DNA of 64,000 nt from Alphaproteobacteria bacterium (GTDB lineage: Bacteria > Bacteroidota > Bacteroidia > Bacteroidales > FEN-979), in contig SACF01000003.1 of NCBI GenBank assembly GCA_009928665.1, positions 94,747-158,746 on the forward strand, written 5' to 3'. Shown here one piece after another: positions 18,115-28,476 of this stretch; within the stretch, counting starts at the first letter, position 1, and every line of letters starts with the position of its first letter. Position numbers and translations under genes: made by a program. The notes beneath the pieces are model-generated. The model saw nothing but the letters and a program-made list of their open reading frames with translations, did no database searches and had not been told where the DNA came from.

Positions 18115-19332
18115 CTACAAATCATCCGCTGCTGTTTCCTTAATGCCCAGCGCTGCAAGTCCGCCTTCGGCAGTTTCCTTATAGATATGGGGCAGATCGT
18201 GACCGGTTTGTTTCATGGCCTGGATCACACGATCGAAACTCACCAGGTGCTGTCCGTCGGAAAGCAGGGCGTACATGTTGGCGTCGAGAGAGCGGGCTGC
18301 TCCAAAGGCATTTCGTTCGATACAGGGGATTTGTACCAGTCCGAAAAGCGGATCACAGGTCAGGCCTAAAAAATGTTCCATGGCAATCGATGCCGCGTAT
18401 TCGATCTGGCCGGGAGTTCCCCCGAAAATCTGGGTTGCCGCGGCAGCCGCCATCGAACTTGCCGCGCCGACTTCACCCTGACATCCCACCTCGGCGCCCG
18501 ATATCGAAGCGTTGGTCTTAATCAGGTTGCCGATCAATCCGGCCGTGGCCAATCCCCGAATGATCTTTTTATCGTTGAATTCATACTGGGTCTTCAGGAG
18601 GTAGAGAATGGCAGGTAACACGCCGCAGGAACCACAAGTAGGAGCCGTGACAATTCTGCCGCCCGAGGCATTCTCCTCCGCGACGGCCAGCGCGTAAGCG
18701 AAAGTGAAAGCCCTCCGCGCGAGGGTGCCTCTGAAACTGCGCGCTTTGGTGTAATAAGAAGAAGCTTTCCGGGTGAGGTTCAGCCTTCCCGGGAGCACGC
18801 CTTCGGCCTCGAGCCCCCGGTCGATCGCCTCCTGCATGACCTTCCACACGTTTGTAAGGTGGTCCCAGACTACCGGCGTCTCATGAATTTCGACAAATTC
18901 CCACAACGTGCGCCCGTGATCGCGGCACCAGTCGAGGATCGATGCCATGGTGGTCAGTTCGTATACCGTAGAAGCGGGGTCCCGTTTCCCATTGTCGCTG
19001 ATATCGCCCCCGCCGATGCTGTAAGTTGTACGGCTCTCCCTGACGGCTCCCGACTTATCAAGCCCTTCGAAAAGCATCCCGTTAGGGTGCGCAGGAAGAA
19101 ATACCTCAGGCTGCCAGATGATCTCGATCGGAACAGGTGCAATCGCCGCGGCGATGGCCTTATCCGTCATGTGCCCTTTGCCGGTCGCGGCAAGGCTGCC
19201 GTAAAGCGTGACGCGAATCTTTTTGATACCCGGGTTAGCCGATTTAAACTGATCGGCCGCCTTACGCGGGCCCATGGTGTGGCTGCTCGAAGGACCGTTT
19301 CCGATCTTGAAGATCTCCCTGATCGACTCCAT
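18115..19332 (-). CDS. sdaA: L-serine ammonia-lyase (iron-sulfur type)
   Basis: 405-residue single-chain L-serine dehydratase converting L-serine to pyruvate and ammonia. The beta-domain start has the GPSSSHTMGPRKAA motif. The alpha-domain has the [4Fe-4S] cysteines in TAPTCGSCGVLP, VGCQGEVGAA and LTCDPLFGLVQIPC. Length and motifs are complete. It starts 12 bp after the GAPDH stop on the same strand, so the two are probably co-transcribed, feeding pyruvate next to lower glycolysis. Confidence 0.95.
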   Translation of the reverse strand: MESIREIFKIGNGPSSSHTMGPRKAADQFKSANPGIKKIRVTLYGSLAATGKGHMTDKAIAAAIAPVPIEIIWQPEVFLPAHPNGMLFEGLDKSGAVRESRTTYSIGGGDISDNGKRDPASTVYELTTMASILDWCRDHGRTLWEFVEIHETPVVWDHLTNVWKVMQEAIDRGLEAEGVLPGRLNLTRKASSYYTKARSFRGTLARRAFTFAYALAVAEENASGGRIVTAPTCGSCGVLPAILYLLKTQYEFNDKKIIRGLATAGLIGNLIKTNASISGAEVGCQGEVGAASSMAAAAATQIFGGTPGQIEYAASIAMEHFLGLTCDPLFGLVQIPCIERNAFGAARSLDANMYALLSDGQHLVSFDRVIQAMKQTGHDLPHIYKETAEGGLAALGIKETAADDL

Positions 19333-19344
19333 TTCCGGGTAAAC

Positions 19345-20376
<1,032 letters not shown>

Positions 20377-20396
20377 TTATATTCAATTTCAGCAGG

Positions 20397-20404
20397 CAAA
20401 ATTA
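20397..20404 (-). promoter_or_regulatory. -7 element TAATTTTG, gap
   Basis: TAATTTTG on the minus strand, 47 bp before the gap ATG, matches TAnnTTTG. The divergent ppsR gene has its own TAATTTTG on the other strand at 20477. Confidence 0.5.
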
Positions 20405-20476
20405 GTCATTTTTATCAGGGAAAAAAAATGTTCAGCCATTTTCAGGGAACCGGGAAATGAAGTAGTTTAGAGGCTT

Positions 20477-20484
20477 TAATTTTG
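20477..20484 (+). promoter_or_regulatory. -7 element TAATTTTG, ppsR
   Basis: TAATTTTG ends 4 bp before the ATG at 20489. If it is the true -7 box the transcript would be nearly leaderless and may start at or inside the first codon, so either the box is fortuitous or a leaderless mRNA is made. Confidence 0.35.
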
Positions 20485-20488
20485 AACG

Positions 20489-21325
20489 ATGAAAAGCATA
20501 TTCATTATTTCCGATGGTACTGGCCGTACGGCCGAACAAACCCTGCAGGCTGCGTTGACCCAGTTCCCGGAAACCGAGGCCGAAATCACCCATTACGGAG
20601 AGGTTCGTACGGAGAAGCAGATCAACGAAATTGTACTTGAGGTCGCCGAACGGAAGGGGATCATCGTCCATACCCTTGTCACGGAGCACCTCAGGGAAGA
20701 GCTGGTCAGGATGAGCAGGATCCACAACATCGACGCCATCGACCTGATGGGTCCCTTGCTTTCCAGGCTGGGTCATCATTTCGCGGGTACCCCGACGGGC
20801 GAGCCGGGGCTTTTTTTCAGCCTGAACAAGGAATATTTCAAGCGGATCGATTCCATGCAGTTCGCATTCAACCATGATGACGGTCAGCGCGATTACGAAT
20901 ACGAAAAGGCGGAGATCGTTCTGGTTGGCGTTTCCCGGACGTTCAAAACCCCGCTCAGTATTTATCTTGCCTTCAAAGGCTGGTTTGTGGCCAATTACCC
21001 GATCGTACTGGGTGTCGATATCCCGGAGTCACTCGGTCATATGCCGGCAGGATCGGTCTTCGGACTGATGACCCAGGCACACGACCTGTCTGGTCTCAGG
21101 CAGGTACGCCAACACTATCTGGGAGGAGCTACCGGGGAGTATTCATCCCTCGAATTTGTGCGACGGGAGCTGAATTATGCTCAGAATATATTCCACCGCT
21201 ATGAATGGCCTGTGATCCAGGTTACCAATAAACCCATTGAGGAGATTGCTTCAGAGATCCTGGCGATCAAACGCCGGATTGACCATCCGGCGCTGGACAA
21301 GAAAACCAACCGCGATCGTCGCTGA
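20489..21325 (+). CDS. ppsR: PEP synthase/PPDK regulatory kinase-pyrophosphorylase
   Basis: 278 residues of the DUF299 family: ISDGTGRTAEQTL at the N-terminus and the P-loop-like VGVSRTFKTPLSIYLA near residue 150, then DIPESL. Family members switch PEP synthase or pyruvate,phosphate dikinase off and on by ADP-dependent phosphorylation and phosphate-dependent dephosphorylation of a Thr beside the catalytic His. The usual GVSRTSKTP is GVSRTFKTP here. The only PEP-utilising enzyme in the window lacks the target Thr (it reads SPLSHG), so the real substrate enzyme is probably elsewhere. Confidence 0.9.
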   Translation: MKSIFIISDGTGRTAEQTLQAALTQFPETEAEITHYGEVRTEKQINEIVLEVAERKGIIVHTLVTEHLREELVRMSRIHNIDAIDLMGPLLSRLGHHFAGTPTGEPGLFFSLNKEYFKRIDSMQFAFNHDDGQRDYEYEKAEIVLVGVSRTFKTPLSIYLAFKGWFVANYPIVLGVDIPESLGHMPAGSVFGLMTQAHDLSGLRQVRQHYLGGATGEYSSLEFVRRELNYAQNIFHRYEWPVIQVTNKPIEEIASEILAIKRRIDHPALDKKTNRDRR

Positions 21326-21414
21326 CCGGTGTCTGTGATCATTGCAGGATAAGGATTTCGCATTGATAATGAGGAAAAAATTGCATCTTCCTTCCGAATC
21401 TTGATTTATTGCCT

Positions 21415-21422
21415 TAATTTTG
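21415..21422 (+). promoter_or_regulatory. -7 element TAATTTTG, pyrG
   Basis: TAATTTTGCATGG matches TAnnTTTG. The identical 13-mer precedes mqnA on the other strand (25857 down to 25845). It lies about 30 bp before the ATG at 21453 and overlaps the upstream TTG of the longer frame, which supports the ATG as start. Confidence 0.55.
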
Positions 21423-21452
21423 CATGGGCCAAGCCCGCCAATCTCTCATTTC

Positions 21453-23066
21453 ATGTCAAAAACCAAGTACATTTTCGTCACAGGCGGAGTAACATCCTCA
21501 TTGGGAAAGGGAATCATCTCCTCATCCATTGCAAAGTTGCTGGTGGCACGCGGGTTTTCCGTCACCATCCAGAAGCTCGATCCCTATATCAACATCGACC
21601 CCGGCACCCTCAATCCCTATGAACATGGAGAATGTTTTGTAACGGAGGACGGGGCGGAGACCGATCTGGACCTTGGCCATTACGAAAGGTTTTCCAATGT
21701 TCCAACTTCTCAGGCCAACAATGTGACCACCGGCGTGGTTTATCAATCGGTAATCACCAAGGAACGGCAGGGAGAGTACCTTGGCGAAACGGTACAGGTG
21801 ATCCCACATATCACCGATGAAATAAAGTACCGCATCAAGCTGCTGGCCAACCGCGGTGATTACGACTTCATCATCACCGAGATCGGAGGAACCGTAGGCG
21901 ACATCGAATCGTTGCCCTTCATCGAAGCCGTCCGTCAGTTGCGGTGGGAGTTAGGCAGAAACTGTGTGGTGGTACACCTGACCCTGGTGCCTTACCTTGC
22001 AGCAGCCGGGGAGTTGAAGACGAAGCCCACACAGCATTCTGTGAAGACCTTGCTTGAATCGGGAGTGCAACCCGATATCATTGTTTGCCGCACCGAAAAA
22101 CACCTTACCGAGGGATTGAGGAACAAGATTGCCCTTTTTTGCAATGTCAGCACATCCTCGGTAATCGAGTGCATCGATGCCGAATCGATCTACGATGTTC
22201 CGATCCTGATGCGGAAAGAGAATCTGGATCTTGAGATCCTGCGAAAAACGAAGATGCCCGTTGAGCAGGAACCCGACCTGGCCGACTGGGAAAAATTCCT
22301 CCATGCCTTAAAAAATCCTTCGGGCGAAGTGGTCATCGGTTTGGTGGGTAAGTATGTCGAGCTTAAAGATGCCTATAAATCGATCAACGAGTCCTTCATT
22401 CATGCCGGAACTGTTAATGGAGTCAAGGTAAGGGTACAGACTTTTCAATCCGAATTTATCGATGAGTCGAATGTGGCTGCTAAGCTGGGCGGACTTCACG
22501 GCATTTTAGTAGCGCCGGGATTCGGCGAACGCGGCATTGAAGGGAAAATAACGGCCATCCGGTTTGCCCGCGAAAAAAAGATACCCTTTTTCGGAATATG
22601 TTTAGGGATGCAATGTGCCGTCATCGAATTTGGACGTAATATACTCGGCCTGACCGGCGCACATTCGACTGAATTCAACAAGCTGACGCCCTATCCGGTC
22701 ATCGACATGATGGAGATGCAGAAAAAGATTTCCGGACTTGGTGGCACGATGCGTTTGGGAGCCTATCCCTGCAAGCTGAAGAAAGGATCACAGGTCTTCC
22801 GGATCTATCAGCAGGAGAATATTACCGAACGGCACCGCCACCGCTTTGAATTCAACAACGAATATCTTGAAAAATACAGGTTGGCCGGAATAATCCCGGT
22901 GGGTCTCAACGAAAAGGACAATCTGGTCGAGATCATCGAACTGGAAGGGCATCCCTGGTTCATCGGAGTCCAGTTTCACCCCGAATACAAGAGTACTGTG
23001 GCCCGTCCGCACCCGCTGTTTGTCAGTTTTGTCGGTGCAGCCAAGCAATATGCCGGCAATTCATGA
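21453..23066 (+). CDS. pyrG: CTP synthase
   Basis: 537 residues. The N-terminal synthetase domain has TKYIFVTGGVTSSLGKG and the C-terminal class I glutaminase domain has FGICLGMQCAVIEF (nucleophile Cys) and GVQFHPEY (His/Glu). It makes CTP from UTP, ATP and glutamine. Both domains are complete. The in-frame TTG at 21420 would add 11 residues that are not family-like and overlap a promoter element. Followed after 40 bp by yidC, which carries its own promoter box. Confidence 0.98.
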   Translation: MSKTKYIFVTGGVTSSLGKGIISSSIAKLLVARGFSVTIQKLDPYINIDPGTLNPYEHGECFVTEDGAETDLDLGHYERFSNVPTSQANNVTTGVVYQSVITKERQGEYLGETVQVIPHITDEIKYRIKLLANRGDYDFIITEIGGTVGDIESLPFIEAVRQLRWELGRNCVVVHLTLVPYLAAAGELKTKPTQHSVKTLLESGVQPDIIVCRTEKHLTEGLRNKIALFCNVSTSSVIECIDAESIYDVPILMRKENLDLEILRKTKMPVEQEPDLADWEKFLHALKNPSGEVVIGLVGKYVELKDAYKSINESFIHAGTVNGVKVRVQTFQSEFIDESNVAAKLGGLHGILVAPGFGERGIEGKITAIRFAREKKIPFFGICLGMQCAVIEFGRNILGLTGAHSTEFNKLTPYPVIDMMEMQKKISGLGGTMRLGAYPCKLKKGSQVFRIYQQENITERHRHRFEFNNEYLEKYRLAGIIPVGLNEKDNLVEIIELEGHPWFIGVQFHPEYKSTVARPHPLFVSFVGAAKQYAGNS

Positions 23067-23075
23067 CATTTTTTG

Positions 23076-23083
23076 TACCTTTG
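23076..23083 (+). promoter_or_regulatory. -7 element TACCTTTG, yidC
   Basis: TACCTTTGCAGCC, a 13-mer also found exactly before the DUF1573 operon, rpsA and the M3 peptidase gene. It lies 23 bp before the yidC ATG in the short pyrG-yidC gap. Confidence 0.6.
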
Positions 23084-23106
23084 CAGCCATTTTTTCTTAA
23101 CCTACT

Positions 23107-25056
23107 ATGAATAGAAATACCATCATCGGCCTTGTACTTATTTTTGGAATTTTCATTGCCTATAGCTATTTCATGAGCCCGTCGCAGGAGCAGATGCTTG
23201 CACAACGGAAAAAGGCAGATTCCATTTATCTCGTCAACCAGCTTAAACGGGAATCGGAGATCAAGGCCATCGCGCGCGACCGTGCCCTCGAAGCGGCACG
23301 ACAGAAGGAGCAGCTTGTCGCGTCGGGACAAAATTTCGACTCCCTGACCATCCTCCGCATGTCGATGCGAGCCGAACTCGGACCATTTGCCAATGCAGCC
23401 GTCGGGAAAGATACCTTTTATACAATCGAAAATGATTTACTGAAGATCCGCATCTCAAGCCTTGGCGGGAAAATCTCAAGCGTGGAGGTGAAAAATTATC
23501 TGACCTGGGATAAGAAACCGTTGTTCCTGGTGCAAAAGGATTCCCTGCAGTTTGGTTTTTCATTCTTCTCGAACAACCGGATCATCAACACCGGGAAACT
23601 CTATTTTCAACCCTTCTGGCCTGACGCAAAAGAAGCAGGCAAACCGGCGCTTCGGGTCACGGGAAAAGACTCGGTCAGTTTCGGGATGCGGCTCTTTGTG
23701 GCAGCATCCGACTCCGCCTTCGATCCTGAAAAATATATCGAATACATCTATACCATCCGGGGGGATGAATACATGCTGGGATACCGAATCCGATTCGTCA
23801 ACATGACCGATGTAGTGGATCCGGCCACCAAGTTCCTGGTTCTCAACTGGAATGAAAACTTGTCGCGTCAGGAACGCAGCCTGAGCCAGGAACGGATGAA
23901 CACCACTGTTTATTATAAGATCCTTGACGATGAAGTGGATTACCTTTCAGAATCGAAGGATGAAGAAAAAGTCATGAAAAATGAGCGGTTGAAATGGGTT
24001 TCCTTCAAACAACAGTTTTTCTCGACCACCCTCATTGCCGATGATTTCTTTACGGATCCGGGGTTGCGGGTTGCCACACTGCCCGGGCCGCGGTCTTATC
24101 TGAAGTCGATGAGCGCCGAACTGGCCATCCCGTTTGTTCCCTCCGAGAAAAAAGATATCTCCCTTTCCGTTTATTATGGCCCTAACAAGTTTTATGGATT
24201 GAAAAAGTACCATCTCGACATGGAGAAGATCATACCGCTGGGATGGGGATTTTTCCTGATGGCCTGGATAAACATCTACGCGGTAATCCCGGTGTTCACC
24301 TTCCTGGGTAATTTCGGCTGGAACTATGGGATCATCATCCTCATCCTGACCATCCTGCTCAAAATCGTCCTGTTCCCGATCGCTTACAAAACCTATAAAT
24401 CATCTGCGAAAATGCGGGTGTTAAAGCCAGAAATGGATGAGCTGAGCAAAAAATTTCCGAAAAAGGAAGATGCTATGAAAAAGCAACAGGCAACCATGGA
24501 TCTCTACAAAAAAGCCGGCGTCAATCCGATGGCCGGCTGTATCCCGTTGCTTTTACAGATGCCGATCCTGATCGCCATGTTCCGCTTCTTTCCGTCATCC
24601 ATTGAGCTTCGGCAGCAGGCATTCCTCTGGGCCCACGATCTTTCGTCGTACGATTCCATCTGGACGTTTCCGGGTGGATTTTCTATTCCGTATTACGGCG
24701 ACCATGTCAGCCTCTTCGCGTTGCTGATGACGATCTCGAGCATCCTCTATACCAAGATCAATGACCAGATGATGGGAACCACGCAACAGCAGATGCCGGG
24801 AATGAAAACCATGATGTACCTGATGCCCCTGATGTTCCTGTTCTGGTTCAACGATTATTCATCGGGACTCAGCTACTACTACCTTTTAGCCAATCTGTTG
24901 ACTTTTGCACAGATCTATGTCATCCGGGCCACCATCGATGAGAAGAAACTTCATGCCCAGATCGAAGCCAACCGGAAAAAACCGGTTAAAAAGTCAGGCT
25001 TCCAGAAACGGCTCGAGGATATGGCAAAGCAACGGGGATACCCGGTAAAGAAATAG
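23107..25056 (+). CDS. yidC: membrane protein insertase YidC/Oxa1
   Basis: 649 residues: an N-terminal membrane anchor (GLVLIFGIFIAYSYFM), a large periplasmic beta-domain at about 90-350 and the conserved five-helix insertase core from about 375 (WGFFLMAWINIYAVIPVF) through GIIILILTILLKIVLFPIAYKTY, NPMAGCIPLLLQMPILIAMF to SYYYLLANLLTFAQIY, ending in a basic tail. It inserts membrane proteins with or without SecYEG. Length is typical for Bacteroidota. Convergent with mqnA. Confidence 0.97.
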   Translation: MNRNTIIGLVLIFGIFIAYSYFMSPSQEQMLAQRKKADSIYLVNQLKRESEIKAIARDRALEAARQKEQLVASGQNFDSLTILRMSMRAELGPFANAAVGKDTFYTIENDLLKIRISSLGGKISSVEVKNYLTWDKKPLFLVQKDSLQFGFSFFSNNRIINTGKLYFQPFWPDAKEAGKPALRVTGKDSVSFGMRLFVAASDSAFDPEKYIEYIYTIRGDEYMLGYRIRFVNMTDVVDPATKFLVLNWNENLSRQERSLSQERMNTTVYYKILDDEVDYLSESKDEEKVMKNERLKWVSFKQQFFSTTLIADDFFTDPGLRVATLPGPRSYLKSMSAELAIPFVPSEKKDISLSVYYGPNKFYGLKKYHLDMEKIIPLGWGFFLMAWINIYAVIPVFTFLGNFGWNYGIIILILTILLKIVLFPIAYKTYKSSAKMRVLKPEMDELSKKFPKKEDAMKKQQATMDLYKKAGVNPMAGCIPLLLQMPILIAMFRFFPSSIELRQQAFLWAHDLSSYDSIWTFPGGFSIPYYGDHVSLFALLMTISSILYTKINDQMMGTTQQQMPGMKTMMYLMPLMFLFWFNDYSSGLSYYYLLANLLTFAQIYVIRATIDEKKLHAQIEANRKKPVKKSGFQKRLEDMAKQRGYPVKK

Positions 25057-25088
25057 ACCCCACCCCGACGGGGTCCGGGTGCCGGAAG

Positions 25089-25826
25089 CTAAACAAGAAA
25101 CTGCAGAAACTTTTCCATACCCTGGCGTTTTTCGTTGTCGAACGTATAAGAGATGTTGTCTTCGAGGTATGACCTGCAGTCGACCCCGCGAGGCAGACGG
25201 TCGCTGAAATGTTCCAGGCACTTTGGGATGTTCGAAATCCCGTACCGTAGGGCTTCTGTTAATGGTAAAAGCGCTTCAGAAGGAACCTCCGGTCGTACTA
25301 CCCAAACGGCAAAAACAAACGGGAGGCCCGTGAAACCTATCCATTCCGTTGCAAGATCATAAACATAGCGGTACTTTGGCCTGAGCAGAAAGGTCTTGTC
25401 GCCAATCGCTACCAGCGTTTTATCCGGATCTAAAGCAGCGGCCTCGCCGGGAATTAATTTTTTATAATCCGGTTGAATGTTCCAGTGGTGCCGGGCCAAT
25501 ATCTTTACCAGCTCTACGGAAGTACGGGAATCAAAGTCAAGATAAATGGTGTGGATCTGATCCAGGGGATGCTGCGAGAGCAGGAGAACGGTTTTAACCT
25601 CTTTCACCGCGCCGATACAGAAACCGGGAACCAGGGTGAATTCATCGAGCGTGGGTAAAGCGCCTGCCGGAACCAGGGCAACATCGGCCTCGCCCTTTTT
25701 CATCCGCTCTGCGCACAGGGAAGGAACATCAAGGTGCAACCGGAAATGGTCACGGTAAGAAGAACTTTGAATTCCATAAACAAATGGAAAAGTATTCAGG
25801 TACGATACAGCTGAAATTCTAAGCAT
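25089..25826 (-). CDS. mqnA: chorismate dehydratase MqnA (futalosine pathway)
   Basis: 245 residues. The N-terminus RISAVSYLNTFPFVYGI, the EADVALVPAGALP segment and the periplasmic-binding-protein-like two-lobe fold (DSRTSVELVKIL, WIGFTGLPFVFAVW) identify the MqnA/MqnD group; the N-terminal signature favours MqnA, which dehydrates chorismate to 3-enolpyruvyl-benzoate in menaquinone synthesis. No other mqn gene lies in the window. A TAATTTTG promoter element precedes it. Confidence 0.9.
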   Translation of the reverse strand: MLRISAVSYLNTFPFVYGIQSSSYRDHFRLHLDVPSLCAERMKKGEADVALVPAGALPTLDEFTLVPGFCIGAVKEVKTVLLLSQHPLDQIHTIYLDFDSRTSVELVKILARHHWNIQPDYKKLIPGEAAALDPDKTLVAIGDKTFLLRPKYRYVYDLATEWIGFTGLPFVFAVWVVRPEVPSEALLPLTEALRYGISNIPKCLEHFSDRLPRGVDCRSYLEDNISYTFDNEKRQGMEKFLQFLV

Positions 25827-25849
25827 GCTTTAGGTCTGGATTATCCATG

Positions 25850-25857
25850 CAAAATTA
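25850..25857 (-). promoter_or_regulatory. -7 element TAATTTTG, mqnA
   Basis: TAATTTTGCATGG on the minus strand, 23 bp before the ATG. Same 13-mer as at the pyrG promoter. Confidence 0.55.
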
Positions 25858-25913
25858 GTTTTTTGTAAACGTCTTTAAAACCCCTTTTTCGGGGAATTGT
25901 ATAAAACGGCCCG

Positions 25914-25956
25914 TTAAAAAAATGAGGGCGACCAAAAAGTTGAGTCGCCCTCATTT
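25914..25956 (-). terminator. intrinsic terminator of the TonB receptor gene
   Basis: A perfect 13-bp stem (AAATGAGGGCGAC with GTCGCCCTCATTT) around an 11-nt loop is followed, reading the minus strand, by a run of seven T's. It lies 34 bp after the receptor's stop codon. This is the clearest intrinsic terminator in the window. Confidence 0.85.
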
Positions 25957-25989
25957 GAAAAATAAGTAAGTAGATTTCCTGAATCCGGA

Positions 25990-28401
25990 TCAGAACCTGG
26001 CCCTCAGCGCCAGAATGAAATTTCTTCCCGAACCGGCAATTCCTGAGCTGTAAGGTTGGTACCGCCTGTCGGTGAGATTCTCAACTCCGGCGCTCACCGA
26101 AAGGTTATTGGTAATTTGGTAAAGAGCTTTAATGTTTAAGGTATACCAGGCCGGGGAATATGGATTCCCATCCGCATCTTTTGCATACAGGTAAGATTTT
26201 CCACGCTCCTCCTCACAGAGATTTGCATAACTGATCTCGCCGTTGTAAACGCCATAAAGGTCCAGCTCCAGTTTATTCGCTTTGTAGGTCAGATGCGAAA
26301 TTCCAAACCATGGCGCTGCATGACGAAGCGAGCTCTTTGATCCGTCGTCCAGTTCTTCCTCTCCCTTTTGGTAATTGAATTGAGAAGTGAAGCCGAATCC
26401 GGCAGGCAGTTTCACTTCCAGTCCGGCCTGGATACCGTAAACAGTCGCGAATGCGGCATTCTGTATGGCCTGAACCCTGCACATTTCACCATCATACATA
26501 ATGCTGTCAAGCCCGTTCATCGTATAGTTCCGGCGTACCATGGCATTGTTCAAATACGTGTAGTAACCGGTTATGTCGATTTTTACCGATTCGCCAAAAA
26601 CCTTAGCAATCCCGACTTCTGCGTTGTAGGCATATTCTGGTTTCAGATCGGGATTCGGAACAACCACACTGCCTTCCTCTGCATCAAATACCTTTCCCAT
26701 GTCATCTACATTCGGCGCCCTGAACCCGGTTGAGAGGTTTGTTATGATCGACCATTTTTCTGTCGGATTATATACGAAACCCAGGTTCCCGGTCAATGCA
26801 CCCTGGTTGGTCTTAGCTTCAGAAAAAGGCAATGGATAGAAGTCCAGGTTATTGCTAAAATCTGCATCCAGACTGTTGTAATTGTACCTGGCTCCCGCCT
26901 GGATCAGGAATTTTTTTGTTATCTTAAATTGATAACTCAAATAAGCAGCATAGGATGCCCAGGTAGAATTGGGATACCTTGACGGACCTGTAACTTCATT
27001 GCCTTTTGTGATATCCTCATCGGTGCCGGTTGATTTGACGTCATCCCACACTATTTCGATTCCGTAGAAAAAGTTATGCCGCAGCCCAAGTGACTTTATA
27101 AAATCGGCATTGACTGAATAGGCATTGACCTTTTCCACCCGGTGATACCGCATCGGTTTCTGGAAATCGCGATCGATCCGGCTCTCTTCAAAAGCCTGCC
27201 ATGCGAGCCGAATCACCATCTGGTCATACACCACATTCTGTGCGCTGTTGGTGATGGTTAAATTATTCATCATCCACTCCTGTGGACCATAGTACCATTC
27301 AGCGCTCCTCGGCAGTTCTTTTTTCGTCCTGATCAGCCGATCGTAACGGGAATAGTTCGTAGTGGTGGAATAATGAAAACCATATTGGAACTCCCACTTA
27401 TCATTGGGTTTAAAACTGATCTTCTGCATCAGGTTAATTTGCGAATAACCAGTCGGTTTTTGCACTTTCGAATCCTCGTTTGTTACTACAACATCCGTAC
27501 TGTCGACCCGTTCCACATACCAGGGCCTTAGATAATCCTCCGGTCCGTAACTGCCCATCCGCAAATCGCCGAATGTGTTCGCAGAAAAGCTCGTGATGAA
27601 GGCCCATTTTTTCCATCCGACATTGACGTCAAAATGACCGGTGATTTCATTGTTTGACGATGAATACCGGGCCAATGCATTCCCGGTAACAAGTTGCTTT
27701 GAAGTGATTGCGTACTGCGGAGTCAGGGTTCTGAAACTCATCACCCCGGCAATGGCGTCGCTGCCATAGATCAGTGATGCCGGTCCGAAAATCACCTCCG
27801 CACTTTCGAACGAAAACGGATCGAGCGAAATAACATTTTGCAGATTTCCGCTCCTGAAGATGGCCGTATTCATCCTGATACCATCCACGGTGTACAGCAA
27901 CCGGTTTGTGGCAAAGCCACGGATCATCGGACTTCCGCCTCCCTGTTGACTTTTCTGGATAAAAACCTCTCCGGAGGAACCCAGCATGTCAGCGGTTGTT
28001 TGCGGATTGGTCAAATTCACATCTTTTGGCGACAGCACCAGGATCCTCGCAGGGATGTCACGTTGGTCCTGGTTCCACCGTGTGGCTGAGATCACCACCT
28101 GATCGAGGTTTATTGCGGTTTGTTGCAAGGTAAGTTGAAATCCTGCTGATTCAATGCGCGAATAGGGTAACCTGACCGTTTGGTAGCCAATCATCCTGAT
28201 CTCGATCTCCTGTGCACCGGCGAATTTTGAAATATCAGCCTGACCTTCTGCATTTGTAAGGGTGAACGCTTTGGGAGCGTCGCTTGTAATTGTCACCAAA
28301 TCCATCGGTTGATTGTTCTCCCTGTCCTTAATTGTCACAATCTGTGAATATGCGATACTGCTTATGCCTAATAACAAGCAAAGCATGAAAAATTGTTTCA
28401 T
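25990..28401 (-). CDS. TonB-dependent receptor, heme/siderophore-type
   Basis: 803 residues: signal peptide (1-19, ending IAYSQ), a carboxypeptidase-regulatory-like domain (22-105), a plug at about 115-230 (IRGFATNRLLYTVDGIRMNT, VIFGPASLIYGSDAIAGV) and a barrel with the C-terminal GVENLTDRRYQPYSSGI motif and terminal RARF. The plug and end resemble the hemoglobin/lactoferrin-transferrin receptor group, so a metal complex or heme is the likeliest ligand, not a glycan; this is inference. It follows a small membrane protein gene by 75 bp and ends at a strong terminator. Confidence 0.85.
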   Translation of the reverse strand: MKQFFMLCLLLGISSIAYSQIVTIKDRENNQPMDLVTITSDAPKAFTLTNAEGQADISKFAGAQEIEIRMIGYQTVRLPYSRIESAGFQLTLQQTAINLDQVVISATRWNQDQRDIPARILVLSPKDVNLTNPQTTADMLGSSGEVFIQKSQQGGGSPMIRGFATNRLLYTVDGIRMNTAIFRSGNLQNVISLDPFSFESAEVIFGPASLIYGSDAIAGVMSFRTLTPQYAITSKQLVTGNALARYSSSNNEITGHFDVNVGWKKWAFITSFSANTFGDLRMGSYGPEDYLRPWYVERVDSTDVVVTNEDSKVQKPTGYSQINLMQKISFKPNDKWEFQYGFHYSTTTNYSRYDRLIRTKKELPRSAEWYYGPQEWMMNNLTITNSAQNVVYDQMVIRLAWQAFEESRIDRDFQKPMRYHRVEKVNAYSVNADFIKSLGLRHNFFYGIEIVWDDVKSTGTDEDITKGNEVTGPSRYPNSTWASYAAYLSYQFKITKKFLIQAGARYNYNSLDADFSNNLDFYPLPFSEAKTNQGALTGNLGFVYNPTEKWSIITNLSTGFRAPNVDDMGKVFDAEEGSVVVPNPDLKPEYAYNAEVGIAKVFGESVKIDITGYYTYLNNAMVRRNYTMNGLDSIMYDGEMCRVQAIQNAAFATVYGIQAGLEVKLPAGFGFTSQFNYQKGEEELDDGSKSSLRHAAPWFGISHLTYKANKLELDLYGVYNGEISYANLCEEERGKSYLYAKDADGNPYSPAWYTLNIKALYQITNNLSVSAGVENLTDRRYQPYSSGIAGSGRNFILALRARF

Positions 28402-28434
28402 AGGTAATGATTAAGTTAAAAAAATGATAAATCA

Positions 28435-28451
28435 CCTCCTGAATGAGGAGG
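28435..28451. other. small hairpin between the two operon genes
   Basis: CCTCCT and AGGAGG can pair around a 5-nt loop in the 75-bp spacer upstream of the TonB receptor gene. It could be an mRNA processing or attenuation feature; there is no further support. Confidence 0.3.
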
Positions 28452-28476
28452 CTTGTGTATTAGCCAAGAAGATTCT

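Noticed and set aside
25056..25075. GACCCC/GGGGTC hairpin as yidC terminator
   Set aside because: Short stem overlapping the stop codon and no T-run; not convincing.
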